Assembly: GCF_029407905.1 (NCBI RefSeq)
Contig: NC_073637.1
Span: 59,086,501 to 59,150,500 of the forward strand
Origin: Bubalus kerabau
Lineage: Eukaryota; Chordata; Mammalia; Artiodactyla; Bovidae
Length of the DNA stretch: 64,000 nt
Direction: 5' to 3'
The notes beneath the pieces are model-generated. The model saw only the letters and a list, made by a program, of their open reading frames with translations. It was not told the origin of the DNA and did not search any database. Numbering within the stretch: the stretch's first letter is position 1; every line of letters begins with the position of its first letter. Below, in pieces: positions 44,445-55,982 of the stretch. The position numbers and the translations under genes were made by a program.

Positions 44445-45067
44445 TAGACGGGGAAACAGTGGAAACAGTGTCAGACTTTATTTTTTGGGGCTCCAAAATC
44501 ACTGCAGATGGTGACTGCAGCCATGAAATTAAAAGACGCTTACTCCTGGGAAGAAAAGTTATGACCAACCTAGATAGCATATTGAAAAGCAGAGACATTA
44601 CTTTGCCAACAAAGGTCCATCTAGTCAAGGCTATGGTTTTTCCAGTGGTCATGTATGGATGTGAGAGTTGCACTGTGAAGAAAGCTGAGCGCCGAAGAAT
44701 TGATGCTTTTGAACTGTGGTGTTGAAGAAGACTCTTGAGAGTCCCTTGGACTGCAAGGAGATCCAACCAGTCCATCCTAAAGATCAGTCCTGAGTATTCA
44801 TTGGAAGGACAGATGTTGAAGCTGAAACTCCAATACTTTGGCCACCTGATGCGAAGAGCTGACTCATTGGAAAAGACCCTGATGTTGGGAAAGATTGAGG
44901 GCTGGAGGAGAAGGGGACAACAGAGGATGAGATGGTTGGATAGCATCACTGACTCAATGGACATGAGTTTGGGTAAACTCCAGGAGTTGATGATGGACAG
45001 AGGCCTGGCATGCTGCAGTTCATGGGGTCGCAAAGAGTCGAACATGACTGAGCGACTGAACTGAACT
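44445..45067 (+). mobile_element. BovB 3' part inserted in L1
   Basis: A sense 620-bp BovB starting at 'aatagacggggaaacagtgg' and ending in 'gactgaactgaactga'. A frame at 44459-44725 reads SDFIFWGSKITADGDCSHEI and onward to the C-terminal domain, with a frameshift near 44725. Well preserved. Confidence 0.9.
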
Positions 45068-45256
45068 GAAAGAACAACTTAAATGTCCATTGAAAAATAA
45101 ATGGATAAAGAAGATGTGATACATATAGGTATTCATACAATGAGATATTAGTTAGCCATTTAAAAGAATGAGATAATGCCATTTGCAGCAACGTGGATAG
45201 ACCTAGGGATTATCATACTTAGTGAAGAATGACTGAGTAAAATATACAGTGTTGCC

Positions 45257-46600
45257 TCCTATGTACAATCATAGAAAATCTAGTCCTGTTAATCATAGCA
45301 CTATATGCAAACTCCTTCCTAGGAGTTGGAAATGCTGAAGGACAGTACAAAGAAGGATGGGGAAGTACAGACTTGGCTACTGCCCCATGTCCATGAGGTG
45401 AGTCAGAAGATAAGCAATTATGTGGCTGAAGAACAAAATCGCCACTGCTTTACTTCTCCCTTCAAAACTTCCCACAAGATCCTCTCTTATAGACTCTGTT
45501 ATGAGATATATAGGGAAAGGAATTCTGAGATATATGGATCAATTAATCAGGTAGCTACGTTAACACATTATAGAGTCACCACAGCATCAGAATCTTTGAA
45601 ATGGTTTAGCGTATTGTAAAGAAGTTTAAAATGTATGTTCTGTGTGTCTCTGTGTGTACAAGAAAGGAAAAGTGGTGGTATGAGTCTAGGATGAGGAGTG
45701 TAGAAAGTAGGTGTTTATAAAAGAAAAAGCATCTTAAACAGAGTTATCACTATATTTCATATTGGAATATCACTTTGCAGAGTGATTTTACATGCATAAA
45801 TTCCTTGATACTTTGATGAAATTTCTAAAATTGTTATAAATATATTTTTGGAAGAGAGTATAGTTAGCCTTAGGATTTCCTGAAGAAGTGTGTTTCTCCT
45901 TCTAGTAATTATTGGAGTTTCTCATGATATTCCCTTCTGAATAGTATAAATAGAATTTTATGATTGTGGTGTTTTGTTTAATTCAGGGATGGGTACTTTT
46001 GGCCAGTTTGTGTATTTTTTACATCTTAAACCTAGTTTGTTCTAAGTTTGATGAGACACGTAGCCTGAAGGGATGTTCCTTTAACTTACAAACCCTGTGC
46101 TTTGAGAAGGAAGCTCAATCCATATATTTCTGATTCGTTTATACTGAAGTCATTAACATGTTGTAGTGTATACTCTGTCTTTAAAATAAGCGTTTTTTCC
46201 TTAAAACAGAAAGCTTCATTTTTCTAAGAGTAAATGAACTCAGAGATCAATGATCTAAATCCTGTTTGAAAATTGAACTTCATGAAATTAGGGTATACAC
46301 TTTCCCAAGTCATATATTTTATTTTTTATGTCAGAGCTTTCGATTTCCATGCTAATCTCCATGCCAAAATCTCTAATTTTATTAACATTTCATTTTGGTG
46401 TAGGGTGTCTTCATTCATATACATTTAGGTAAGGACTGTCATTACATTATTTTCCTATCAGAATTCTTTCATCAGATGTACTACTCACTAAAATTATTAT
46501 CAAAATTCTTTTATTTTTATTTGCTTTCTAATTGAAGAATACCTCATTTTAGAAAAGGCATTATAAATATATTGAAAAATTTTTAATTTTGATTAAGATC
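45257..46600. other. Single-copy-looking AT-rich DNA
   Basis: No repeat recognised. A 97-codon plus-strand frame (45326-45619) has no identifiable domain, no flanking splice pattern I can support and ordinary local composition, so I do not call it a gene. Confidence 0.45.
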
Positions 46601-47749
46601 AGTTCAGTTCAGTTCAGTCACTCAGTCATGTCCGACTCTTTGCGACCCCATGAATCGCAGCATGCCAGGCCTTCCTGTCCATCACCAACTCCCGGAGTTC
46701 ACTCAGACTCACGTCTGTCAAGTCAGTGATGCCATCCAGGCATCTCATTCTCTGCTGTCCCCTTCTCCTCCTGCTCTCAATCCCTCCCAGCATCAGAGTC
46801 TTTTCCAATGAGTCAACTCTTCGCATGAGGTGGCCAAAGTACTGGAGTTTCAGCTTTAGCATCATTCCTTCCAAAGAAATCCCAGGGCTGATCTCCTTCA
46901 GAATGGACTGCTTGGATCTCCTTGCAGTCCAGGGGATTCTCAAGAGTCTTCTCCAACACCACAGTTCAAAAGCATCAATTCTTCGGCACTCAGCCTTCTT
47001 CACAGTCCAACTCTCACATCCATACATGACCACTGGAAAAAACCATAGCCTTGACTAGATGGACCTTTGTTGGCAAAGTAATGTCTCTGCTTTTCAATAT
47101 GCTATCTAGGTTAGTCATAACTTTTCTTCCAAGGAGTAAGTGTCTCTTAATTCCATGGCTGCAGTCACCATCTGCAGTGATTTTGGAGCCCCCAAAAATA
47201 AAGTCTGACACTGTTTCCACTGTTTCACCATCTATTTCCCATGAAATGATGGGATCAGATGCCATGATCTTCATTTTCTGAATGTTGAGCTTTAAGCCAA
47301 CTTTTTCACTCTCCACTTTCACTTTCATCAAGAGGCTTTTGAGTTCCTCTTCAGTTTCTGCCTTAAGAGTGGTGTCACCTGCATATCTGAGGTTATTGAT
47401 ATTTCTCCCGGCAATCTTGATTCCAGCTTGTGCTTCTTCCAGCCCAGTATTTCTCATAATGTACTCTGCATATAAGTTAAATAAGCAGGGTGACAATATA
47501 CAGCCTTTATATACTCCTTTTCCTATTTGGAACCAGTCTGTTGTTCCATGTCCAGTTCTAACTGTTGCTTCCTGACCTGCATACAAATTTCTCAAGAGGC
47601 AGGTCAGGTGGTTTGGTATTCCCATCTCTTTCAGAATTTTCCTCAGTTTATTGTGATCCACACAGTCAAAGGCCTTGGCATAGTCAATAAAGCAGAAATA
47701 GATGTTTTTCTGGAACTCTCATGCTTTTTCAATGATCCAGCAGATGTTT
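46601..47749 (-). mobile_element. Young BovB LINE, 1.15 kb
   Basis: Antisense copy starting with 'cagttcagttcagttcag'. Two long minus-strand frames cover it: 47014-47661 (215 codons; RT) and 46626-47033 (135 codons; C-terminal domain), separated by one frame change near 47030. The RT box reads YAGD: the first Asp of the catalytic YADD pair is replaced by Gly. The 5' truncation lies near 'caatgatccagcagatgtt'. Confidence 0.9.
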
Positions 47750-47957
47750 TCCTTCAAGATGATTAAATTGATTGATTAAATTAAGTTGATAGTATTTAAA
47801 TAATACCTAGATTTGTAACTAAATTTAAAATAGAATTTTCTCAGTGATTTTTTTTTCAGAGACTTTTTTCACACCATTATATTGCTATAATTTCAGTGGG
47901 AAATTTAAAAGGATCAAATGCTATTCTTCCTATTTAGATCCTGAATTTAAGATTATA

Positions 47958-48350
47958 AGCATCAATAAAATATGTTAGCGCATATATATGAAGTTTAGAA
48001 AGACAGTATCGACGATCCTATATGCAAGGCAGCAAAAGAGACACAGATGTAAAGAACAGACTTTTGGACTGTATGGGAGAAGGCGAGGGTGGGATGATTT
48101 GAGAGACTAGCATTGAAACATGTATATTACCATATGTAAAATAGATGACCAGTGCAAGTTTGATGCATGAAGCAATGCATTCAAAGCCAGTTCTCTGGGA
48201 CAACCCAGAAGAATGGGGTGGGGAGGGGGGTAGGAGGGGTGTTCAGGATGGAGAGACAAATGTGCAGCCATGGGTGATTCATGTAGATGTATGGCAAAAA
48301 CCACCACAATATTGTAAAGAATTTATCCTGCAATTAAAATAAATTAGTTT
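47958..48350 (+). mobile_element. L1 3' UTR fragment
   Basis: Sense text 'gaacagacttttggactgta', 'ttgagagactagcattgaaa', a G-rich tract near 48216-48240, and 'aatattgtaaagaatttatc' before an A-rich tail. It corresponds to the 3' UTR of the L1 at 480-827 in the opposite orientation. Confidence 0.8.
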
Positions 48351-48370
48351 TTAAAAAAGCTTATATTATT

Positions 48371-48420
48371 ATAAGCTTTATATTTGTACTATATTATAAG
48401 CTTTATATTTGTACTATATT
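48371..48420. repeat. 25-bp perfect tandem duplication
   Basis: The unit beginning 'ataagctttatatttgtact' occurs twice, head to tail (48371-48395, 48396-48420), just downstream of the L1 tail. Confidence 0.95.
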
Positions 48421-48829
48421 ATTATAGTACAAAATTGTCTTGAGGCAAATCAAAGCAAAAACTCCCAAAACAAACTAGAAATATTACCACAAATGACATA
48501 TTTAATAAATGTTTAAGCATTTTTATTTAGTCTTCTTTTATACACTAATGTATGTGTATGCATATATATATTCACATACACTTATATATATATATTCTAC
48601 TTAGTTTTTAAACATGTATATAGTACTATATTACCTATCTTTTATGTGTATATGTCTAAAAGTTACACATATAAATAAATTCTCTAAGAATTATGTTTAC
48701 TTGCTATGAAAAAAATGCACACACTCAGTTAAACAATTCAAACAATAAGGAAAAGATGTTAATTCTATCTTTTAACCATCACATGTTGAAGCAATACCTT
48801 AGTCTATAACATTTTTCCGTATGCTTATA
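48421..48829. other. Anonymous AT-rich DNA
   Basis: Contains TA/TATG-rich text at about 48548-48596. Nothing else recognised. Confidence 0.4.
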
Positions 48830-49160
48830 GGTATATTTCTATATTCTTATCTGTTCTACTGATTAGTCTATGTCCAGTACTAAACTATGTTAAATACTAC
48901 AGCTTTATAATAAATGTTATTATCTGACAGAATGAGTCCCCCTTCCCATATTACTTTTTCAGAATTCCCCACCTGTTCATGGAGAGCATTATAATTTTTT
49001 AATATACATTTTAAAATAAAATTGTCATAATTTTAAAAGCTACAGTTTGAGGTTTTATTAATATTAAATTGAATTACTGATGAATTTAGAAATAACATTA
49101 GAATATATACATATTGAAAAATATTTTTATATATCCCCTGCGTATTTCTTGCTTATTTCT
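48830..49160 (-). mobile_element. Old L1 ORF2 fragment
   Basis: 'ctactgattagtctatgtcc', 'cagtactaaactatgttaaa' and 'ctacagctttataataaatg' parallel the antisense ORF2 text preserved at 1950-2030. Highly diverged. Confidence 0.45.
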
Positions 49161-49259
49161 GGTTCTTTAATTTTCTCATTCCTATGTGTAAACATAGTTT
49201 TACTTCCACTTTATTTTCTGATTTCTTTTGCAAAACATACAATATTTTTTTTAGAAAGT

Positions 49260-49418
49260 GTTAGTTGTTCAGTTGTGTCCAACTCTATGTGACCATACCC
49301 ACTGTAGCCTGCCAGGCTCTTCTGTCCATGGAAATCTCCAGGAGATCTTCTTGACCCAGGGATCGAATCCAGGTCTGCTGCATTGCAGGCAGATTCTTTG
49401 AGCTACCAGGCAAGCCCT
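49260..49418 (-). mobile_element. Bov-tA SINE with internal deletion
   Basis: Antisense unit lacking about 45 bases between 'catggaaatctccagg' and 'agatcttcttgacccaggg' (the segment normally reading 'caagaatactggagtgggtt'). The head is present at the right. Confidence 0.85.
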
Positions 49419-49425
49419 ATAAGCT

Positions 49426-49698
49426 GCTGCTGCTGCTGCTGCTAAGTCGCTTCAGTCGTGTTCGACTCTGTGTGACCCCATAGACAGCAGCCCACCAGGC
49501 TCCCCCGTCCCTGGGATTCTCCAGGCAATGGAGTGGGTTGCCATTTCCTTCTCCAATGCATGAAAGTGAAAAGTGAAAGTGAAGTCTTTCAGTTGTGTCC
49601 GACTCTTAGCGACCCCATGGACTGCAGCCTACCAGGCTCCTCCATCCATGGGATTTTCCAGGCAAGAGTACTGGAGTGGGGTGCCATTGCCTTCTCCA
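49426..49698 (-). mobile_element. BOV-A2 SINE with (GCT)n edge
   Basis: An antisense dimer beginning with six GCT units (tail complement) and the usual linker. A short 7-bp duplication, ATAAGCT, at 49419-49425 and 49699-49705 brackets it. The first monomer lacks about 12 bases relative to 51606-51877. Confidence 0.9.
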
Positions 49699-49705
49699 AT
49701 AAGCT

Positions 49706-51240
49706 ACTCATAGTGAATGTAAGAATTTATATGCATGACTATGATGTAAGGAAGTAAATTAATTAAAATTTTGACTTTTAGTTGTTTTTGTATATGTCTT
49801 TGTTACTAAAAAATCTAAAATATATACATATTGCAAATATTCTAAATGTTAACTATTATGTAGATATTTATCAACTGAATAAATAGCTTCTTTTTCAGGT
49901 GTTTGGAGACTCATTGTTAGGGTTATCTCAATCAGCTATAAACATCCTAAGGACTAGAAATTTTGAAAACTAGATTTTTCAATTATCTTCAAACAAATTT
50001 TCTTCCAAGAAATATAGGAACCATTTCAACATCTTTGTTATTTATCTAGATTGGAAAAGAATTACATCATTAAGAATTATACCATGTTATATTGTTGAAG
50101 TATTTAAAATTAATAAGGTCCAATGTATGAACAGGAAAGGACCATTAGCACAAAGAATTCTATTTATATTGTTACTCTGAACCTTATTCTTTTTAAAAAG
50201 TGTGATTTATTTACGTGAACTGCCCTGCTCTCCTTTATTCACTGAAAAATGTCTTTTCTTCTCAACTCATGACATATTTTTTGTATTTTTATCTTAAAAA
50301 TTGTATTTAAGAATTTTTCATATTTCATGGTGAAACCGAAATTTAATTGCATTTTTGTACACTAACAGTTTTATTATAGAAAAGTAATTTTGCATAACTT
50401 TCTTCAAAGTGGGTTGCAGTAATATGTTATCCTTTCATATTATAATTTATTCCTGTTTGTAAATATGCATCAAAATGAAAATACAGGAAAACATATAAAC
50501 ACTTCAAAACCACAAAAATGCCTAGGTAAAAATTAGCCATAAAAGTACATCAAGGCTTGAGAGGGAAAAGAAAGAGGAATAAAATGTTATGAAATAGGCA
50601 TAGAATTTTCATTTCCTTATTCCTGAGGGTATAAGGCTAATATGACAGCATTGATTTAAAATTTTCAGTTTTGCTCTTTAGAAATGTTTTGGGAATCAGC
50701 GAATGGAAAATCTTTGATTCTATTCTGATACATTAAAGGAAATAAAGGCATATGAATTTAACATGGTCGAGAAGAAATCAAATAATTTTTGGTTGTCATT
50801 CTTTCACTTTAATTTCTCTTTTGTCAACCATTAGAATAGCTTTTTATCTTCAATTTTTCTTTTCTTTCAAGAAAGTAGTAATTATTAGGAAGAACAAGAG
50901 AGAAGAAATATCATGTTTTATGCAGTCATTGAATAAATTGGGAAACTTACCAATACATAAATCACTTAGATTATATTTGAGAACTTGATAGAATTTTTGA
51001 AGCAGCTATTATTTTAAAAAGTACAAACACAGGGCTTGTCTAATTCAAAGCACATGGCGATAGGAAAATAGCTATAAAAATCCCAAATATCTAAGTCATT
51101 TTAAGTTTTGAAATCTATACCTATAAATTAGCACAGGACTACCAAGGAAACCTAAGTTAATAGTAACTAGCAATTAAAGATCATATGCCTTTTGAAACTT
51201 TATTGACATTACAAAAACTATGGATTTAATAACTAACAAA
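49706..51240. other. Single-copy-looking AT-rich DNA
   Basis: About 1.5 kb with no recognised repeat or gene. Confidence 0.45.
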
Positions 51241-51336
51241 GGCAAAATTTAAACAGCAGCTCATATTGCTTTTGCTTATTTCTCTGAAGGCACAATTTAA
51301 ACATCAGTCCATGTTGCTTTTCCTTGTTTCTCTGAA
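51241..51336. repeat. 48-bp imperfect tandem duplication
   Basis: Units at 51241-51288 and 51289-51336 (both begin 'ggca.aatttaaaca' and end 'tttctctgaa') match at 41 of 48 positions by hand alignment. They lie in otherwise unassigned DNA. Confidence 0.9.
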
Positions 51337-51605
51337 TTTTTATTGTAAATTTAGCATTTGTTTCTTTATACAATTATTAATTAAATTATACTGCTATGGA
51401 AGACTTAAAGAGGTTGCACATTTTTCTTCTGTAGTGATCTACAGTCATCTTCCAAAGTACAGTGGATGAGTGGATGATCTCAGTTCTCCTTTTAATAGCA
51501 ATAAATTTTAAATGAAAATTCGTGTGGACTTGAGAACTGGTATAACTGCAAGAGAGGTTCTGCTTGTTTCCCTGTTTAAAAAGTTCTCTTTATTTAGTTA
51601 TGCCT

Positions 51606-51877
51606 GCTGCTGCTGCTGCTGCTACTGCTAAGTCACTTCAGTCGTGTCTGACTCTGTGCGACCCCAGAGATGGCAGCCCACCAGGCTCCCCCGTCCCTGG
51701 GATTCTCCAGGCAAGAACACTGGAGTGGGTTGCCATTTCCTTCTCCAATGCATGGAAGTGAAAAGTGAAAGTGAAGTTGCTCAGTTGTGTCCGACTCTTA
51801 GCGACCCCATGAACTGCAGCCCACCAGGCTCCTCCGTCCATGGGATTTTCCAGGCAAGAGTACTGGAGTGGGCTGCC
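51606..51877 (-). mobile_element. BOV-A2 SINE with (GCT)n edge
   Basis: A complete antisense dimer with both monomers and the linker. A short ATGCCT repeat at 51600-51605 and 51878-51883 may be the target duplication. Confidence 0.9.
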
Positions 51878-52096
51878 ATGCCTAGTAGATTATCAAAAAC
51901 TATTTTTTCAAAATTTAAATGCCAAAAAGTTTTAAGAATAAAACTAAGCAAAAATTGTATCCCTAGCGCAGCTGTGGATACATAATTGAGTCTGTCTACA
52001 AAGACTAAGTCTTTAAATGGAAATTTGCTTTAAAAGAACTAGAAAGTACAATAGATATGATAATAATTTGAATTAAGGATGCCCATGTGATACTGT

Positions 52097-52311
52097 GGCT
52101 TCCCTGGTGGCTCAGATGGTAAAGTGTCTGCCTGCAATGCGGAAGACCTGGGTTTGATCCCTGGGTCAGAAAGATCTTCCTGGAGAAGGAAATGGCAACC
52201 CACTCCAATACTCTTGCCTAGAAAATTCCATGGATGGAGGAGCCTGGTAGGCTACAGTCCATGGAGTTGCAAAGAGTCGGACATGACTGAGAAACTCCAC
52301 TGGTTCACTGG
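52097..52311 (+). mobile_element. Bov-tA SINE
   Basis: A sense full-length unit, head to 'gacatgactgagaaactcca'. Flanked by a perfect 11-bp target duplication, TGTGATACTGT, at 52086-52096 and 52312-52322. Confidence 0.93.
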
Positions 52312-52662
52312 TGTGATACTGTTAAAGAAAAATGGAAATCTTTCTCATAAACCTAAGTTGAAAGTTTATGAGCTATACTAAGCTGTTACAATATGTAATA
52401 CAAGCTGAGTGTGTTTATAAGTTAATGATGTGCTAAGTTACCTAGCTGTTCACTACACAGTTTGTACATTTTGATGTTCTGATCTTATAACAAAAGTACT
52501 GCAAAAGGCCTTTGAAATTAGTTTGTATGGTAGACAAAACAGGAAGAGGGAAAGTTAGCAGATACAAATTTATAGTCATAATAAAATGTTTTTATTTACA
52601 ATTTTTCCATTATCATAAGTGTAGCTAAAAATCATGGTGTGGAGATCATAAGTAAATCTTAG

Positions 52663-52754
52663 CCTATGCCTTCTCCAGCGGATCTTCCCAACCCAGGAAT
52701 AGAACTTGGGGTCTCTTGCGTTTCAGGTGGATTCTGAGCTGCCAGGGAGGCCCC
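52663..52754 (-). mobile_element. 3'-truncated Bov-tA SINE with perfect target duplication
   Basis: Antisense tRNA-like head plus the start of the body only; the Bov-A 3' end is missing. Flanked by a perfect 13-bp repeat, AAGTAAATCTTAG, at 52650-52662 and 52755-52767. The head has a small deletion ('gattctgagctgccagggag'). See findings. Confidence 0.88.
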
Positions 52755-52767
52755 AAGTAAATCTTAG

Positions 52768-53449
52768 TCTCATGATTTTCATATGCTGTCCTTGTACAGT
52801 TATGAAATATAGTTGTAGAAGCTTAAATCTGTGAGATTAAATAGTAAAATCCTTTCATTTTACAGAAGAGATTCAGAAACTATCAAGAGTATCATGTTTC
52901 CATCTATGACATTAAGTTGAATTCATGGAGTGAAAAGATGAGGAGAGAAAAGTAGGCAGGCATCCTGTGATAAGGAGCTAAACCAAGGACCTTTCTTTTT
53001 ATCCTGTGACACTTCAAATGATGGGTGGAGAACTCAGACCACAAGACTAGAGCATTGTGTGTTGTGCTCTCAGATAGAAGGGAATCTTATTCAGGCAAGA
53101 GTTTTGTTGTGGTTGAAAGCAGAGATTTATTAGTTGGATGCACTTACTGTATATATGTATCTTTAAAAATATCTTTTATCTTTAAAAATATCTGAGGATA
53201 TTTTAAAATTTCATGCTTTATAAAGAAGGAAATGGTTTTAAGAGTTAAAAACCACATTATAGGATAAGAACTATATAGATGTATGGAAATAGATTAATGC
53301 TATTTAAGTTTCTGTATTGTACTGTATTTATTGTGATTTGCTCTTTTATTTTCATCAGTAATACCAGTTATTTCTGTCTAACAGATCAGCACTTTCAAAA
53401 ACTATCCTAAGTTTTAATTGGTAGTCTATATTTGTGAGTTGTTTCATTC
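52768..53449. other. Single-copy-looking AT-rich DNA
   Basis: No gene or repeat recognised. A short local duplication 'atctttaaaaatatcttttatctttaaaaatatct' is present at about 53158-53192. Confidence 0.4.
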
Positions 53450-54895
53450 AATCTTTCCCAGCATCATGGTCTTCTCTAATGAGTCAGCTCTTTGCTTCAC
53501 ATGGCCAAAGTATTGCAGCTTCAGCTTCAGCATCAGTCCTTCCAATGAATATTTGGACTCATTTCCTTTAGGATAGACTGGTTTGATCTCCTTGTAGTCC
53601 AAGAGAGTCTCTGGAGTCTTCTCCAGCACCACAGTTCAAAAGCATCAATTCTTTGGTGCTCAGTTTTCTTTATGGTCCAACTCTCACATCCATACATGAC
53701 TACTGGAAAAACCATAGCTTTGACTAGATGGACCTTTGTCGGTAATATCTCTACTTTTTAGTAGCTGACTAGGTCGGTCATAGCTTTTCCTCCAAGGAGC
53801 AAGCGTCTTTTAATTTCATGGCTGCAGTCACCAACTGCAGTGATTTTGGAGCCCAAGAAAATAAAGTCTGCCACTGTTTCCATTGTTTCCCCAACTATTC
53901 GCCATGACGTGATGGGACCAGATGCCATGATCTTCATTTTTTGAGTGTTGAGTTTTAAGCCAGCTTTTTCACGCTCGTCTTTTACCTTCATCAAGAGGCT
54001 CTTTGATTCCTCTTCACTTTCTGCCATTAGAAGGTTATCATCTACATGTCTGAGGTTACTGATATTTCTCCCAGCAATCTTGATTCCAGCTTGAGCTTCA
54101 TCCAGTTCAGCATTTTGCATGATGTACTCTGCATATAAGTTAAATAAGCAGGATGATAATATACAGCCTTGGCATAATCCTTTCCCAATTTGGAACTAGT
54201 CCATTGCTTAATGTCTAATTCTAACTGTTGCTTCTTGACCTGCATACCGATTTCTTAGGAGGCAGGTAAGGTGGTCTGGTGTTCCCGTCTCTTTAAGAAT
54301 TGTCCACAGTTTGTTGCAATCCACAGTCAAGACCTTTAGTGTAGTCAGTGCGGCAGAAGTAGGTGTTTTTCTGAAATTCTCTTGCTTTTTCTATGATCCA
54401 ACGGATGTTGGCAATTTGATATCTGGTTCCTCTGCCTTTTCTAAATCCAGCTTGACCATCTGAAAGTTCTTGGTTCATGTTCTGTTGAAGCCTAGCATGG
54501 AGAATATTGAGCATTACTTTGCTAGAGTGTGAAATGAGTGCAGTTGTGCAATAGTTCGAACATTCTTTGGCATTGCCTTTCTTTGGGATTGAAATGAAAA
54601 CTGATCTTTTCCAGTTCTGTGGCCACTGCTGAGTGCTGAGTTTTCCAAATTTGCTGGCATGTTTGTGCAGCACTTTAACAGCATCATCTTTTAGGATTTG
54701 AAATAGCTCAGCTGGAATTCCATCACCTCCACTGGCTTTGTTCGTAGTGATGCTTCCTAAGGTCCACTTGACTTCACCCTCCAGGATGTCTGGCTCTAAG
54801 TGAGTGATCACACCATTGTGGTTATCTGGGTCATGAAGATCTTTTTTGTATAGTTCTTATGTGTATTCTTGCCACCTCTTCTTAATACCTTCTGC
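53450..54895 (-). mobile_element. BovB LINE lacking both ends
   Basis: An antisense BovB that starts abruptly at 'caatctttcccagcatc', so the terminal ~150 bases usual in sister copies are absent. It runs through the RT to 'gccacctcttcttaatacct'. Minus-strand frames at 53758-54120 and 54293-54811 retain NKASGGDGIPAELFQ and QAGFRKGRGTRYQIANIRWI. The catalytic box is altered to HVDD. Frameshifted. Confidence 0.88.
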
Positions 54896-55766
54896 TTCTG
54901 TTTTATTATATCTTATTATATTATCTCCTATATTTCTGTCTTACTATATAGTCTCCTATAAGATATTATGAAAAACTAGAAGTGAAAACATTAAATGTCA
55001 GGTGGTGATAAGTACTACTGAAAAATAAAACAGTGGAGGAGAAACAGAATTGTTGGGAATAGCTTGAAATTTAGATTGTGTTGTCAAGAAAGGCCTCATT
55101 TTATTCAGGCACCCAGAATTCCTTGTTGAATGCTGGGTAGCTGCCATCCATACCCTCTCCACTCAAGCATTTATGATAATGAGAGGAATGACACATAGGC
55201 ACCAATGAGATAGAATATAGAGGTTTTTACTTATATAGTAAGCAGCAAAAGGATTCCCAAAAGAGAATTAACTCAAATTTAATTGGGAGTGAAATAAGAG
55301 AGGATGCTGAAAGCTTGGGCTTTTATTGTGGTTAGTAGATGAAGCCAGAGTTGGGGTTTAGGGTTTTGCTACTCAGACAAAAATGGAGTTTTTGTCTTTC
55401 TTACAGCCTCACTGGACAGAAGGAGCAGTTGAGGAGAGACCTATCCTTTCAACCATTTTTATCCTTATTACTTGTTACTGGATTGGTTTTAATTCAATCT
55501 AGATATTTGTGTCTTGATCACATAAATTTATTCCATTTCCTATTCTTATTATTTGTATCAGATAAGACTTATTTTCATCTATTTAGTTCTATTATCACAT
55601 TCTTTTGTCGTACCTTTTTTCTTGTTGTTTTACATTGGATGTACTTTTTTTCTGTTTTATATCTTATGGGCATTATCACTATTGAAATCTTTTATTTGGC
55701 TATATTGACCTTTTTGTCTGAAATTTATCAAATTCTATGTACCATTTTGTGTTCCCTGCTCTGAGG
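54896..55766. other. Single-copy-looking DNA with possible ancient repeat
   Basis: About 54985-55110 ('caggtggtgataagtactac', 'caagaaaggcctcattttat') resembles the unnamed ancient repeat noted near 3.6 and 23.9 kb. A 141-codon plus-strand frame at 55339-55764 is hydrophobic, T-rich and lacks any recognised domain; I take it as chance. Confidence 0.4.
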
Positions 55767-55982
55767 GCTTCCCTGGTGGCTCAGCAGTAAGGTAAAGAAC
55801 TTACCTGCAATGCAAGAGAAGCTGGTTGGATCCCTGGGTCAGGAAGATAGCTTGGAGAAGGGAATGGCAATCCACTCCAGTATTCTTGCCTGGAAAATCC
55901 CAAGGACAGAGGAGCCTGGTGGGCTACAGTCTATGGGGTTACAAGAGTCAGACAAGACTAAATCATCACCACCACCACCACC
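55767..55982 (+). mobile_element. Bov-tA SINE with (CAC)n tail
   Basis: A sense full-length unit with a small duplication in the head ('agtaaggtaaagaactt') and a tail of about six CAC units. The flanks CCTGCTCTGA and CCTGTCCTGA may be an eroded target duplication. Confidence 0.88.

Larger units (their letters stand above)
43452..45256 (+). mobile_element. L1 LINE (ORF2 C-terminal part), split by BovB
   Basis: Sense L1 from 'catcaaaacagtatggtact' through the region 'gagatatcatctcacaccag' to 44444. It resumes after the BovB at about 45068 with 'aacaacttaaatgtccattg' and ends near 45256. It has a poly(A) expansion at about 43640-43655 and a 33-bp tandem duplication at 44138-44203. Both ends are truncated and there are many stops. 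Confidence 0.82.

Noticed and set aside
44254..45045. 263-codon minus-strand reading frame
   Set aside because: The antisense of a sense BovB joined to antisense L1 sequence. It arises from the well-preserved BovB and carries no independent signal.
45326..45619. 97-codon plus-strand reading frame in single-copy-looking DNA
   Set aside because: No recognisable domain, no exon signals I could support, and a length expected by chance in this much sequence.
48371..48420. Possible CRISPR-like repeat
   Set aside because: Only two units with no spacer between them, in a mammalian genome. A simple tandem duplication.
55339..55764. 141-codon plus-strand reading frame
   Set aside because: T-rich DNA gives a hydrophobic, Phe/Leu-rich product by composition alone. 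No domain, start context or splice structure supports a gene.
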